From: Chakrabartia godavariana
GTDB lineage: Bacteria; Pseudomonadota; Alphaproteobacteria; Sphingomonadales; Sphingomonadaceae
DNA: 64,000 nucleotides
Assembly: GCA_005518185.1 (NCBI GenBank)
Contig: RKSN01000001.1
Location: forward strand, 930,501 to 994,500
Direction: 5' to 3'
In this document: one piece after another, positions 1 through 7,487 of the stretch
Numbering within the stretch: position 1 is the stretch's first letter
How the letters are laid out: each line of letters opens with the position of its first letter
Position numbers and translations under genes: made by a program
The notes under the pieces: model-generated
Databases searched by the model: none
The model's input: only the letters and a program-made list of their open reading frames with translations
Told to the model about the DNA's origin: nothing

Positions 1-267
1 GTCGCGCCGATTACCGCCGTGCTGATGGGTGTCATCACCGCGTGCGTCGGTGGCATCATCCGCGATGTGTTGGCGGGCGAACCCTCCATCCTGCTGCGCC
101 CGGAAATCTACGTGACGGCGGCGGCGCTCGCGGCAGGGCTGTTCGTGCTTCTGTGGTGGGCGGGTGTTCCGCTGCTCATTGCGGCAGCCCTCGGCACCGC
201 TGCTGGATTTGCGCTGCGCGCCATGGCGATCGTAAAGGGCTGGGCCATCCCTTCCTATAAGGGCTGA
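1..267 (+). CDS. TRIC/YicG family membrane channel protein, 3' end only
   Basis: This is the C-terminal 88 residues of an open frame that enters from the left edge, so its start is outside the window. It carries the GGIIRDVL motif early in the visible part, followed by two or three hydrophobic helices and a short charged tail. Glycine-rich GG-x-x-RD motifs repeated in two halves are characteristic of the trimeric intracellular cation channel / UPF0126 (YicG) family of inner-membrane proteins. The fragment would be the second half of the duplicated three-helix unit. Family members in bacteria conduct monovalent cations in vitro, but their physiological role is poorly defined. Nothing can be said about its promoter. 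The family call rests on the motif and hydropathy alone. Confidence 0.7.
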   Translation, partial: VAPITAVLMGVITACVGGIIRDVLAGEPSILLRPEIYVTAAALAAGLFVLLWWAGVPLLIAAALGTAAGFALRAMAIVKGWAIPSYKG

Positions 268-313
268 TACATATAACGGTTGACCGTGCCGCCCATCGTG
301 GCAGCATCCCGCA

Positions 314-1645
314 ATGACGTCTTCCCTCACCGACATCACCGCCCGTGTCCGCTCCCAAAAGGAATTGCTGCCCGCGCTCTATGACCGGTTCGATTTTGAT
401 CGTCCGCCCGAACGCTTTGCCGACCGGCCTGAGGACGTAACCGAGTTCCGGGTTGGTTCCGCCTTCCCGCGTGAGGAGATGCTGAGGGACAGCGCGCTGG
501 TCGGCCGCTTTCGCGAATATACCAATCTTGGCGACATTACCGGCGATGCCTATGCCGCGCTGATGCCGCAATATGGCTTCCGTCCGCTCGTGGATATGCT
601 GGTGACGGCGTGTGACAAGGGACTGGACGCCGTGCCCAATGCGCCGCCGGAGCTGGTCGCGCTGATCGCCGAGATGGAGCGCGTGCCCGACTGGCTCGAC
701 ATGAAGATGGTGGAGGCCGGGGCCAAGGAAGAGCGCAACAGCGCGGCCAACCTGTCGCCCTTTGCCATTCGCGGCGCGTTCATCGCGACCTTCCTCAATA
801 AATATTCCGCACTCCCCATGGCGCTGACGGGCACCCTGAGCCACGCCACCGCCGCGCGGCGGGTGAAGGAAACCGCGACCTTCTTCACGACGACGATCCT
901 GCCCGGCGCGCTAGAGCGGTTCAGCCCCGGCTTCAAGGCGGCAGCAATGGTGCGGCTGATGCACTCGATGGTGCGCGTCAACGTCCTCTCGCGCCCGGGC
1001 ATGTGGGATGAAAAGACCTATGGTGTGCCCATCCCGCAGCTCGACCAGATGCCCGCTGGCCTCATTCCCATTTATTTTCTGTCGAACGACGTGCTGAAGG
1101 CGGGGCGCAAGAGCTTCACGCCTGCCGAACGTGCGCGTGTGGAACTGGCGCGGTACCGCTGCTATCTGCTCGGGCTTCCCGAAGACCTGCTCGCTGACAC
1201 GCCGGAAGAGATCGTTCGCATCTGGCTGACGCGCAGCGCGACCCTGCGCCATGAATATGATGACAAGATCTGCGGCGGGCTTCTGCGCGCAACGATGGAG
1301 GCTGAGCTGTCGACCGATCGCTCGCTGTCGGGCCGCGCCTTTCGTCTGCTTGAACGGTCCTTTGCGCGCGTCTTCTTCGCAAAGGCCTTTCTGAACGGTG
1401 ATTGGGCAGCGGCAGAGCGCGTCGGGGTAAAGATCACGCGGATGGACAAGTTTCTCTATGCTGCAACGATCGCGGTCATCACCTTCCGCATGGCGGCCTA
1501 TGCCATTGCGGGCAGGCTTCCCGTGCTGGGCGAACTGACCGACCGTCATCTCGTTTCAAAACTGCGCCGCCAGCTCGCAAGCTATGGCCATGCAGAGTTC
1601 ACCACCGATAGCGCGCAGTATCGCCCCGCAACGGCGGCGACCTGA
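314..1645 (+). CDS. MpaB/Lcp-like oxygenase family protein (DUF2236)
   Basis: A 443-residue cytosolic-looking protein that resembles the DUF2236 superfamily (bacterial latex-clearing protein Lcp, fungal MpaB). Members are b-type haem oxygenases that cleave isoprenoid double bonds, though most bacterial relatives have no known substrate. Here R183, T187 and H217 have the same spacing as the R164, T168 and H198 (axial haem ligand) that I recall for Lcp of Streptomyces K30. The lysine expected three residues after the arginine is a glutamate. There is no secretion signal, unlike secreted rubber oxygenases, so an intracellular lipid or isoprenoid substrate is more likely. Residues 370-400 form a hydrophobic stretch that may associate with membrane. 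It stands alone between a channel gene and an opposing membrane protein gene. The substrate is unknown. Confidence 0.7.
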   Translation: MTSSLTDITARVRSQKELLPALYDRFDFDRPPERFADRPEDVTEFRVGSAFPREEMLRDSALVGRFREYTNLGDITGDAYAALMPQYGFRPLVDMLVTACDKGLDAVPNAPPELVALIAEMERVPDWLDMKMVEAGAKEERNSAANLSPFAIRGAFIATFLNKYSALPMALTGTLSHATAARRVKETATFFTTTILPGALERFSPGFKAAAMVRLMHSMVRVNVLSRPGMWDEKTYGVPIPQLDQMPAGLIPIYFLSNDVLKAGRKSFTPAERARVELARYRCYLLGLPEDLLADTPEEIVRIWLTRSATLRHEYDDKICGGLLRATMEAELSTDRSLSGRAFRLLERSFARVFFAKAFLNGDWAAAERVGVKITRMDKFLYAATIAVITFRMAAYAIAGRLPVLGELTDRHLVSKLRRQLASYGHAEFTTDSAQYRPATAAT

Positions 1646-1646
1646 G

Positions 1647-2072
1647 TCAGCCCGCCTTCAGCACGCCGGATCGCAGCAGCGGAACGAGCAGCAGGACAAG
1701 CAGGACGGTGTTCGACACCGCGTTGAGCGCAAAGCCAGTGGCAACCGACAACAGACTGTCCGGGATGAACCAGACGAGCGCGCCTGTGACGATCAGCCGC
1801 CAGATCGGCCGCGCCTGCCCAGCGGGCAGGGCCCAGGCTGCGCGGAAGGCGGCAAGGAAGGTCACGCCCCAGCCCATGGTGACACAGCCCATCAGCCCGA
1901 CGGCAAAACGAAGGTGCGCGTCAGGGTCTGCGGGCACGGAATTGCCGAGAATGTCGAACATCAGACGTCCGGGCGCGTCGGTTGCGGGCAGGGCAAAGGT
2001 GGCGAGCGCCAGCCCGAAAATCACGACACCCCACGCCCAAAGGGTCAGCCAGGTCCGATCACTGTCCTTCAT
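1647..2072 (-). CDS. small four-helix membrane protein, divergent from TetR
   Basis: A 141-residue protein with about four hydrophobic helices and short loops, and no domain I recognise with confidence. I chose the ATG at 2072 because a strong ribosome site (AGAGGAGAGG) ends four bases before it. An in-frame ATG at 2090 has no such site. The gene is divergent from a TetR regulator, and two 16-bp palindromes lie between them, so it is the obvious regulated target. Small tetra-helical proteins of this size in sphingomonads are usually left as hypothetical. A role in membrane stress or small-molecule response would be a guess. Its 3' end lies two bases past the end of the MpaB-like gene, which converges on it. 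Confidence 0.7.
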   Translation of the reverse strand: MKDSDRTWLTLWAWGVVIFGLALATFALPATDAPGRLMFDILGNSVPADPDAHLRFAVGLMGCVTMGWGVTFLAAFRAAWALPAGQARPIWRLIVTGALVWFIPDSLLSVATGFALNAVSNTVLLVLLLVPLLRSGVLKAG

Positions 2073-2097
2073 GGTCCTCTCCTCTCTCATTGATGTG

Positions 2098-2133
2098 TGT
2101 AGCGATTGCTACATCAATGTAGCAGTCGCTACA
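2098..2133. promoter_or_regulatory. two tandem 16-bp palindromes, probable TetR operators
   Basis: Positions 2098-2113 read TGTAGCGATTGCTACA and 2118-2133 read TGTAGCAGTCGCTACA. Both have perfect TGTAGC/GCTACA half-sites around a 4-bp centre, and their centres are 20 bp apart, about two helical turns. They lie between the divergent membrane protein gene (start 2072) and the TetR gene (start 2142). Paired palindromes 20-odd bp apart are the usual layout for cooperative binding by two TetR dimers. That the neighbouring TetR binds here, repressing both genes, is inferred from position and symmetry. Confidence 0.75.
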
Positions 2134-2141
2134 AGAGCCAA

Positions 2142-2669
2142 ATGATGGCTCCTGAAAATCGCCGCGCGCAGATCCTCGACAAGCTGGCCGACCATGTGCT
2201 CGCCCATGGGTTGAGTGCGTCCAGCCTCCGCCCGCTCGCCAAGGCGGCGGCGACGAGTGACCGGATGCTGCTCTATTACTTTGCCGACAAGGGGGAGCTG
2301 ATCTCCGCGGTGCTGCAGCATATTGCCGGGCGGATGGTCACGCTGATGGAGGCCGCGGCCACGCCCGAGCCACTCCCGTACGACGCATTGCTGGCGCGCC
2401 TGTTCGCAGCCCTCTCGGACCCCGGCTTCGCACCCTATATGCGCGTCTTTCTGGAAGTGGCGAGCGGAGCTGCCAATGGCGATGCAGCGCTGGCGCAGAT
2501 CGGCGAGACCATCGGGCGCGGCTTTCTCGACTGGGGCAAAGCACAGCTTCAGAGCGATACGCCCGATGCCGATGCCGCGCGCCTGCTGGTGACTCTGGAA
2601 GGGACCGTGTTCCTCCGCGCCATCGGCATGGGGGATGTCTGCCAGACCGCGCTCGGCCCTACAGGATGA
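2142..2669 (+). CDS. TetR/AcrR family transcriptional regulator
   Basis: A 175-residue regulator with an N-terminal helix-turn-helix: NRRAQILDKLADHVLAHG, then the SASSLRPLAKAA region and the typical LLYYFADKGELI recognition-helix segment ending near residue 55. The remainder is a helical ligand-binding domain with no predictable ligand. A further upstream in-frame ATG at 2106 would put the first codons inside the palindromic operators, so the ATG at 2142 (or 2145 immediately after it) is preferred. The gene is divergent from a small membrane protein and should control that gene and itself. Its last 11 bases overlap the end of the converging SDR gene. Confidence 0.85.
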   Translation: MMAPENRRAQILDKLADHVLAHGLSASSLRPLAKAAATSDRMLLYYFADKGELISAVLQHIAGRMVTLMEAAATPEPLPYDALLARLFAALSDPGFAPYMRVFLEVASGAANGDAALAQIGETIGRGFLDWGKAQLQSDTPDADAARLLVTLEGTVFLRAIGMGDVCQTALGPTG

Positions 2670-3495
2670 AGTGATCCCCCGCACCGCGCACGGTGATGTC
2701 GCCAATGGAGACGCCCCAGGGCTGGTTGATCACGTGCATGATGGCATCGGCAATGTGCTCCGGCGCCAGGCTCGCATAGTCGATGTTTTCGGGGTCGAGC
2801 CGCTCGGGCGGGAAGGTGCCTGCGCCCATCTGTTCGACCATCGACAGGAACTCAGGCGCATTCTGGCCGAGGATGCCGATGCTCGCGGACTGATTGATGA
2901 TTGTACCCGACAGGCCGGTTGCGGGCACGCCCGTCGGCTTCACCGTCGTCACCTTGATCTTGCCGCGCGATTCCACGCGCAGGCTCTCTGAAAGGAAGCT
3001 GACCGCCGCCTTGGTCGCGCCATAGATGCCCGCGCCGGCAACGGGGAAATTCCCGTAGATGCTGGCAATGTTGACGACCTGACCGCGACCCTGGCTGATC
3101 ATCTGGTCATGGACCGCGATGATACCGTGCATGATGCCCTTCAGGTTGATGTCGATGCACCGGTTCCAGGCATCGAGCGCGGCCTCATGGTCCGCCCAGA
3201 AGGCGAGCGGCATGATGCCTGCATTGTTGACCATGACGTCGATGGCGCCGAACTCCGCCACGGTCGCCGTCGCAAGCCCCTTCATCTGGCCGATGTCGCG
3301 GACGTCGACGGCCTGCGCACGGGCGACACCACCATTGGTGCGAATGCCTGCCGCAACGGCTTCGGCCGCTGCGGCGTCAATGTCGGCACACGTGATCTTC
3401 GCGCCGAGGGCGGCGGCCTTTTCGGATACAAGCTTGCCAAAGCCGCCGCCTGCACCGGTGATGATGATCGATTTGCCTTCGACATGGCTGGTCAT
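2659..3495 (-). CDS. SDR family oxidoreductase
   Basis: A 278-residue classical short-chain dehydrogenase/reductase. The Rossmann nucleotide motif GAGGGFGKL lies near residue 14, the NNAG motif near residue 88, the catalytic serine in NIASIYG, and the YGATK active-site Tyr/Lys near residue 156. The D-I-D after the second beta strand suggests NAD rather than NADP preference, but this is weak. The ATG at 3495 gives the expected N-terminus. The frame stays open upstream only because it runs into the intergenic inverted repeat, so the longer version is rejected. No substrate can be assigned, and neighbours do not suggest one. Confidence 0.85.
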   Translation of the reverse strand: MTSHVEGKSIIITGAGGGFGKLVSEKAAALGAKITCADIDAAAAEAVAAGIRTNGGVARAQAVDVRDIGQMKGLATATVAEFGAIDVMVNNAGIMPLAFWADHEAALDAWNRCIDINLKGIMHGIIAVHDQMISQGRGQVVNIASIYGNFPVAGAGIYGATKAAVSFLSESLRVESRGKIKVTTVKPTGVPATGLSGTIINQSASIGILGQNAPEFLSMVEQMGAGTFPPERLDPENIDYASLAPEHIADAIMHVINQPWGVSIGDITVRGAGDHFIL

Positions 3496-3531
3496 GCTTG
3501 CGTCCTCTCTTATCCGTCGCAACCCCCATAA

Positions 3532-3606
3532 CCGTTCGTGTCGAGCGAAGTCGAGACACCTGTGGCGTGTGGTGCTCCGTCCCTCGACGTCGCTCGGGAC
3601 GAACGG
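3532..3606. repeat. imperfect inverted repeat, REP-like intergenic element
   Basis: Left arm 3532-3559 and right arm 3579-3606 match as reverse complements at about 23 of 28 positions, with a loop of about 19 bases. The arms contain the CGAGCGAAGTCGAGAC word that I recognise as a recurrent intergenic repeat in sphingomonad genomes. It sits between the SDR start (3495) and the end of the GNAT gene (3636), both on the minus strand. The transcript would form a long hairpin. It lacks a strong T run, so it looks like a dispersed repeat rather than a simple terminator. Confidence 0.7.
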
Positions 3607-3635
3607 ATATCCGCACGAACGGGAATTTTTGCGCC

Positions 3636-4187
3636 TTACCCGCGCACCACGCCCGTTTCGCTGAACGGCTTTAATTCGGCGGGCGGGTTGGCCGGTTCGG
3701 AAAGCTCGCGCTGCCACAGGCCAATGTCGCTCCATTGGCCATTCTTGTAGCAGACCTCGCGATAGGCGCCGGCGCGCCGGAAGCCGACCGACTCGTATAG
3801 CTGGATCAGCTTGTCATTGGGCGTCATCAGCGTGCAGATGGCCTGCGTGAAGTTCTGCTCGGTCAGCGTCGCGACGAGCGCCTGAAGAAGGCTGCGGCGG
3901 ATGCCTTTGCCTTCCAGTTCCCCCGCCGCATAGACCGCGACTTCAACACCAAAACGATGCGTTTCGCCGGGGCGAAACGGCTTGGCATAGGCATAGCCGA
4001 GGACAACATCACCTTCGGCGGCGACGATCCAGGGATAGAGCCCGTCACTGTTCTCAATGCGCGTGCGCATCTGCCGTGCATTGGGGGCCGCCGTTTCGAA
4101 AGAGACGGCATTGGTCACGACATAGGGCGCGTAAATGGCCGCGATGGCCGAGGCGTCGTCGGGAGTGGCGGCGCGAAGTTCGATCAT
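3636..4187 (-). CDS. GNAT acetyltransferase, phosphinothricin acetyltransferase-like
   Basis: A 183-residue GNAT enzyme. The N-terminus MIELRAATPDDASAIAAIY, the YAYAKPF strand, the GKGIRRSLLQAL acetyl-CoA loop (a G-x-G-I-R/G variant) and the terminal YESVGFRRAGAYREV segment match the Pat/YwnH group that acetylates small amino-acid-like substrates. The ATG at 4187 shares the four bases ATGA with the stop of sppA (4184), so the two genes are translationally coupled. The C-terminal extension rich in proline is unusual and not part of the fold. Acetylation of methionine sulfoximine or phosphinothricin-like compounds is common in this group, but the native substrate is unknown. Confidence 0.8.
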   Translation of the reverse strand: MIELRAATPDDASAIAAIYAPYVVTNAVSFETAAPNARQMRTRIENSDGLYPWIVAAEGDVVLGYAYAKPFRPGETHRFGVEVAVYAAGELEGKGIRRSLLQALVATLTEQNFTQAICTLMTPNDKLIQLYESVGFRRAGAYREVCYKNGQWSDIGLWQRELSEPANPPAELKPFSETGVVRG

Positions 4188-6043
4188 GAAATCACCTTGT
4201 TCAACCAGCTTTTGATGAAAGTCTCCCGCGCGCCCAGTCGCGGGACTGCAGGGCAGGATAGGCACCGGACCTGAACAGCAGGCCCGGACAGGACGTGAAG
4301 GCCATCGGCCAATCCTGTTGCGAGCTGCGCCTGTTGCAGCAGGATCAGGCGTGACCAGGCATCGTGCGCGCGCGTCGCGGGTTCTTCAGAGAACCAGCCC
4401 TGCGCCAGCAACTCCATCCAGGAAGGGATGCGGTCCAGATAGACCGGGCGGACCTTTTCCGGATCAAGCTTGGCGCGCCGTGCAGCTTCCGCGACGGCCT
4501 CATCAAGCGACCCAAAGGCGTCCACAAGTCCGATCTGGCGCGCCGTGCCACCGTCCCATACCCGGCCCTGTGCGATTTCCTGAACCCGGGGGAGGGGGAG
4601 CTTGCGCGAAGTCGCAACAAGGCCCGTAAAGCGCCGATAAATGTCCTCGACCCCGCCCTGCATCAGCTGATCGGTGACGGCATTGGTGCCGCGAAGGATA
4701 TCCGGCTGTCCCGAGAGCGGCGTCGTCGCGATCCCGTCGCCGGAAATGCCAATCTTCGCCGCCGTGTTTTCAAAGGTCGGCAGAATGCCAAACACGCCGA
4801 TCGACCCGGTCACGGTGGCAGGCTCGGCAAAGACCTTGTCGCCCGCCGTGGCGATCCAGTAGCCCCCCGAGGCTGCGACATTGCCCATAGAGACAATGAC
4901 GGGGAGCTTGGCCCGCTTGGCTTCGAGAAGGGCAAGGCGGATGCGCTCGGCAGCCAGCGCTGACCCGCCGGGCGAGTCGATCCGCACGACGAGGGCGTCG
5001 AGATCGCCTTGGGCGACCGCATCGAGGATCAGGCGGGAGAGCGTTTCACCGCCAGCCGTCCCGGCGGGTGCCTCGCCGTCAACGATGTTGCCCGCGACAG
5101 TGACGACCCCAACCTTGCCGCCATGCGAGGCATAAGGATGGGCGGCGAGATAGTCGGCAAACTCGGTGCCGCGGAAACTGTCTGCGGCCGCGTCGCTGTC
5201 GGTCCCCGCAATTTCGGCGATCCGTTTGGACCAGGCGATCCGATCGCCAAGCCGATCAACCAGTCCGGCAGTAAGCGCGGCCTGTGAATAGCTGCCAAGC
5301 GCCGCCGTGCTTTGCGGGTTGGCGATATAGGCCTCGACCTTTGCCTTGGGGCGTGCCGCCTTCACATTGCCTTTCCAGGCCGTGAACAGGGCGTCGGCCA
5401 GCGCTTGCCCCGCCGCCTTGGCCTCGGGCGACTGTTCGGTGCGGGTATAAGGCTCGACAAAGGATTTGAACTTGCCGACGCGATAGACGTGGACGTTGAC
5501 GCCCAGCTTGTCGATCAGACCCTTGAAATAGGGCTGGGTGCCGCCGGGCCCGGCGATGAAGGCCATGCCCATCGGGTCGAGCCAGACCTCGCTGGCGTGG
5601 GCCGCCAGTAGATAGCTGTCATCCGAATAGGCAGTTGCAAAGGCGACGACGGGCTTGCCTGATTTGCGAAAGGTGTCGAGCGCCTGACCGACGCGCTGAA
5701 GCGCGACCTGTCCGCCCCCCCAGAAGCTGTCGAGATCGAGCGCAATTGCCTTCACGCGGTGGTCCGTTGCAGCCGTCTCAATCCCGTGGACGACGTCGCG
5801 CAGGCGGTTCTCGCGCACTTCGTTGGTGGCACCCGACAGCAGTTCGGTCGGGCTGCGGCTCTGCGGCTGTTCGACAATCGAACCGTCGAGCGCGACGAGC
5901 AACGCACCGTCCTCCACGCGCGCAGCGTTGGGGGAACTGGAGAGCAGCATGTAGATCGCGCCGAAGAAGAGCAGCATGAACACAAGGACCAGCGCGTCCT
6001 TGACGCCGACCAGAAAACGCCATGCCTTGCCGAGAAATACCAT
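4184..6043 (-). CDS. sppA: signal peptide peptidase SppA, 67K type
   Basis: A 619-residue inner-membrane serine protease of family S49 that degrades signal peptides left in the membrane. One N-terminal helix spans about residues 15-35. The long type has two tandem S49-like halves. K193, in the VGKFKSFVEPY segment, corresponds to the catalytic lysine in the N-terminal half, and S392, in the NVAASGGYW segment, to the nucleophile in the C-terminal half. Thus both members of the Ser/Lys dyad are present. The length agrees with the 618-residue Escherichia coli protein. It is the first gene of a two-gene unit with the GNAT, with a 4-nt overlap. The promoter should lie in the 114-bp divergent spacer before 6158. 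Confidence 0.93.
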   Translation of the reverse strand: MVFLGKAWRFLVGVKDALVLVFMLLFFGAIYMLLSSSPNAARVEDGALLVALDGSIVEQPQSRSPTELLSGATNEVRENRLRDVVHGIETAATDHRVKAIALDLDSFWGGGQVALQRVGQALDTFRKSGKPVVAFATAYSDDSYLLAAHASEVWLDPMGMAFIAGPGGTQPYFKGLIDKLGVNVHVYRVGKFKSFVEPYTRTEQSPEAKAAGQALADALFTAWKGNVKAARPKAKVEAYIANPQSTAALGSYSQAALTAGLVDRLGDRIAWSKRIAEIAGTDSDAAADSFRGTEFADYLAAHPYASHGGKVGVVTVAGNIVDGEAPAGTAGGETLSRLILDAVAQGDLDALVVRIDSPGGSALAAERIRLALLEAKRAKLPVIVSMGNVAASGGYWIATAGDKVFAEPATVTGSIGVFGILPTFENTAAKIGISGDGIATTPLSGQPDILRGTNAVTDQLMQGGVEDIYRRFTGLVATSRKLPLPRVQEIAQGRVWDGGTARQIGLVDAFGSLDEAVAEAARRAKLDPEKVRPVYLDRIPSWMELLAQGWFSEEPATRAHDAWSRLILLQQAQLATGLADGLHVLSGPAVQVRCLSCPAVPRLGARETFIKSWLNKVIS

Positions 6044-6096
6044 AGGAATATCACCAGAATGAACGGTCTTTCGAGCTAGCCGTTCGGGCCCACCCT

Positions 6097-6132
6097 GTAA
6101 ATCGACCTTTGGGGAAACAGTAAATCAACCTT
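6097..6132. promoter_or_regulatory. tandem direct repeat GTAAATCRACCTT in divergent spacer
   Basis: GTAAATCGACCTT at 6097-6109 and GTAAATCAACCTT at 6120-6132 differ at one base and are 23 bp apart, start to start. They lie between the divergent sppA and ICMT-like genes, close to the start at 6158. The second copy continues into TTAACC, and GTAA-N7-TTAAC there is one mismatch from the CtrA TTAA-N7-TTAA box. Whether a protein binds here is unknown. Confidence 0.4.
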
Positions 6133-6157
6133 AACCGGCCTGGGCTAGAAACGCCCT

Positions 6158-7462
6158 ATGGAAGCGCAGTCCCGTCCGGTCCGCCCGCCAAGGCCGACAT
6201 CCGCTGTGTCCGCAGGCGTGGGGCTTGCCGGGCTCGCGGGACTGTTCGCATGGATCTCCGTCGCCCGCACGTTCGGCATGGATGGCAGCTGGTCGGCGCT
6301 GGCAAATCTGTTCGCGTGTGGTCTGCCGATGGCGCTCTGGTCGCTTTTCGTGGACAAGGTGCACCTGCGCCCATCGACAGGGCTGGATTGGTCCCGGGCG
6401 CGCCCGATGCGAGACATTGTCGACATTTCGCTCGTCAAGATTGCGGGGCTGTGGGCGACCTGGGGTGCGATCGGTGTCGTCTACTGCCTTGGTCGTTGGT
6501 ATTGGCGCGGCAACTATCTGTTCGCCATGGAATTGTTCGAAACCATGGTGCCGTTTCTGCTCCTCCTCTCCATTCCCTATGTCCTCTGGATAGACCGTCA
6601 TCTGGTCGAGCCGCGCGATGGCGCGTGGCATTTCGGAACCTGGCTGATCGGGCAGGACGGGTGGGAGGGCGAAGAGATACGCCATCATCTGCGCGCGTGG
6701 GCCGTGAAGGGTTTCTTCCTCGCCTTCATGTTCTCGATCGTGCCCGGCGGCTTTGGGGATGTCGTGCGTTGGGCGCGGACTGACCTGCTGTCCGATCCCG
6801 TCGCGCTGGCAAGCTGGCTCATCAGCTTCATGTTTGTGATCGACGTCGCCTTTGCGACCGTCGGCTATCTGCTGACGATGAAGCCGCTGGATGCACACAT
6901 CCGTACCGCCAATCCGCATATGCAGGGCTGGGTGGCCGCACTCATCTGTTATCCGCCCTTTGTCCTGATGGTGGAGGGGGGCGTTCTCTATTATCAGGTC
7001 GGGACATGGGGTGATAACAGCTGGCACCATTGGCTGGAGGGTTCGCCTGTCCTCTTTTCGCTCTGGGGTGGCGTGCTCGTTTTGCTGACCGCCGCTTATG
7101 CCTGGGCGACCGTTGCGTTCGGGCTGCGCTTCTCAAACCTCACACATCGCGGCGTCATCACGAACGGGCCCTATGCCTTCACCAAGCATCCGGCCTATCT
7201 GGCAAAGAACAGCTATTGGTGGCTGGCGACGCTGCCCTTCCTCGTCACGACGGACAATATGGTCGATGCCGTCCGCAACACGGTGACGCTGGCTCTGGTG
7301 AGCGCCGTCTATTACTGGCGCGCCCGCACGGAGGAGATGCATCTGTTCTCTGACCCGGCGTACATTGCCTATGCCGCGTGGATGGAGGCCTATGCGCCCA
7401 TACCCCGTTTTGTCCGATGGCTCACCGGACGGGCACCGAAGGTTGCTGTCCCGGCGGAATAA
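6158..7462 (+). CDS. ICMT/PEMT-like membrane methyltransferase family protein
   Basis: A 434-residue polytopic protein with about eight hydrophobic helices. The C-terminal third contains the isoprenylcysteine carboxyl methyltransferase/phospholipid methyltransferase signature: GVITNGPYAFTKHPAYLAKNS followed by the RARTEEMHL motif and a closing AY..Y..PRF segment. These residues bind S-adenosylmethionine at the membrane face. Stand-alone bacterial ICMT-like proteins are only 150-220 residues long. Here about 290 extra residues precede the domain and contain additional membrane helices plus a conserved-looking cytosolic stretch. The substrate could be a lipid, a protein carboxylate or an isoprenoid. 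Nothing nearby decides this. Confidence 0.75.
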   Translation: MEAQSRPVRPPRPTSAVSAGVGLAGLAGLFAWISVARTFGMDGSWSALANLFACGLPMALWSLFVDKVHLRPSTGLDWSRARPMRDIVDISLVKIAGLWATWGAIGVVYCLGRWYWRGNYLFAMELFETMVPFLLLLSIPYVLWIDRHLVEPRDGAWHFGTWLIGQDGWEGEEIRHHLRAWAVKGFFLAFMFSIVPGGFGDVVRWARTDLLSDPVALASWLISFMFVIDVAFATVGYLLTMKPLDAHIRTANPHMQGWVAALICYPPFVLMVEGGVLYYQVGTWGDNSWHHWLEGSPVLFSLWGGVLVLLTAAYAWATVAFGLRFSNLTHRGVITNGPYAFTKHPAYLAKNSYWWLATLPFLVTTDNMVDAVRNTVTLALVSAVYYWRARTEEMHLFSDPAYIAYAAWMEAYAPIPRFVRWLTGRAPKVAVPAE

Positions 7463-7487
7463 GTCCGCTTCCCGGGGCCAAATTTGA

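Noticed and set aside
3496-3735. N-terminal extension of the SDR frame
   Set aside because: The extra residues are translated from an intergenic inverted repeat and from bases antisense to the GNAT end. The ATG at 3495 gives the normal SDR start.
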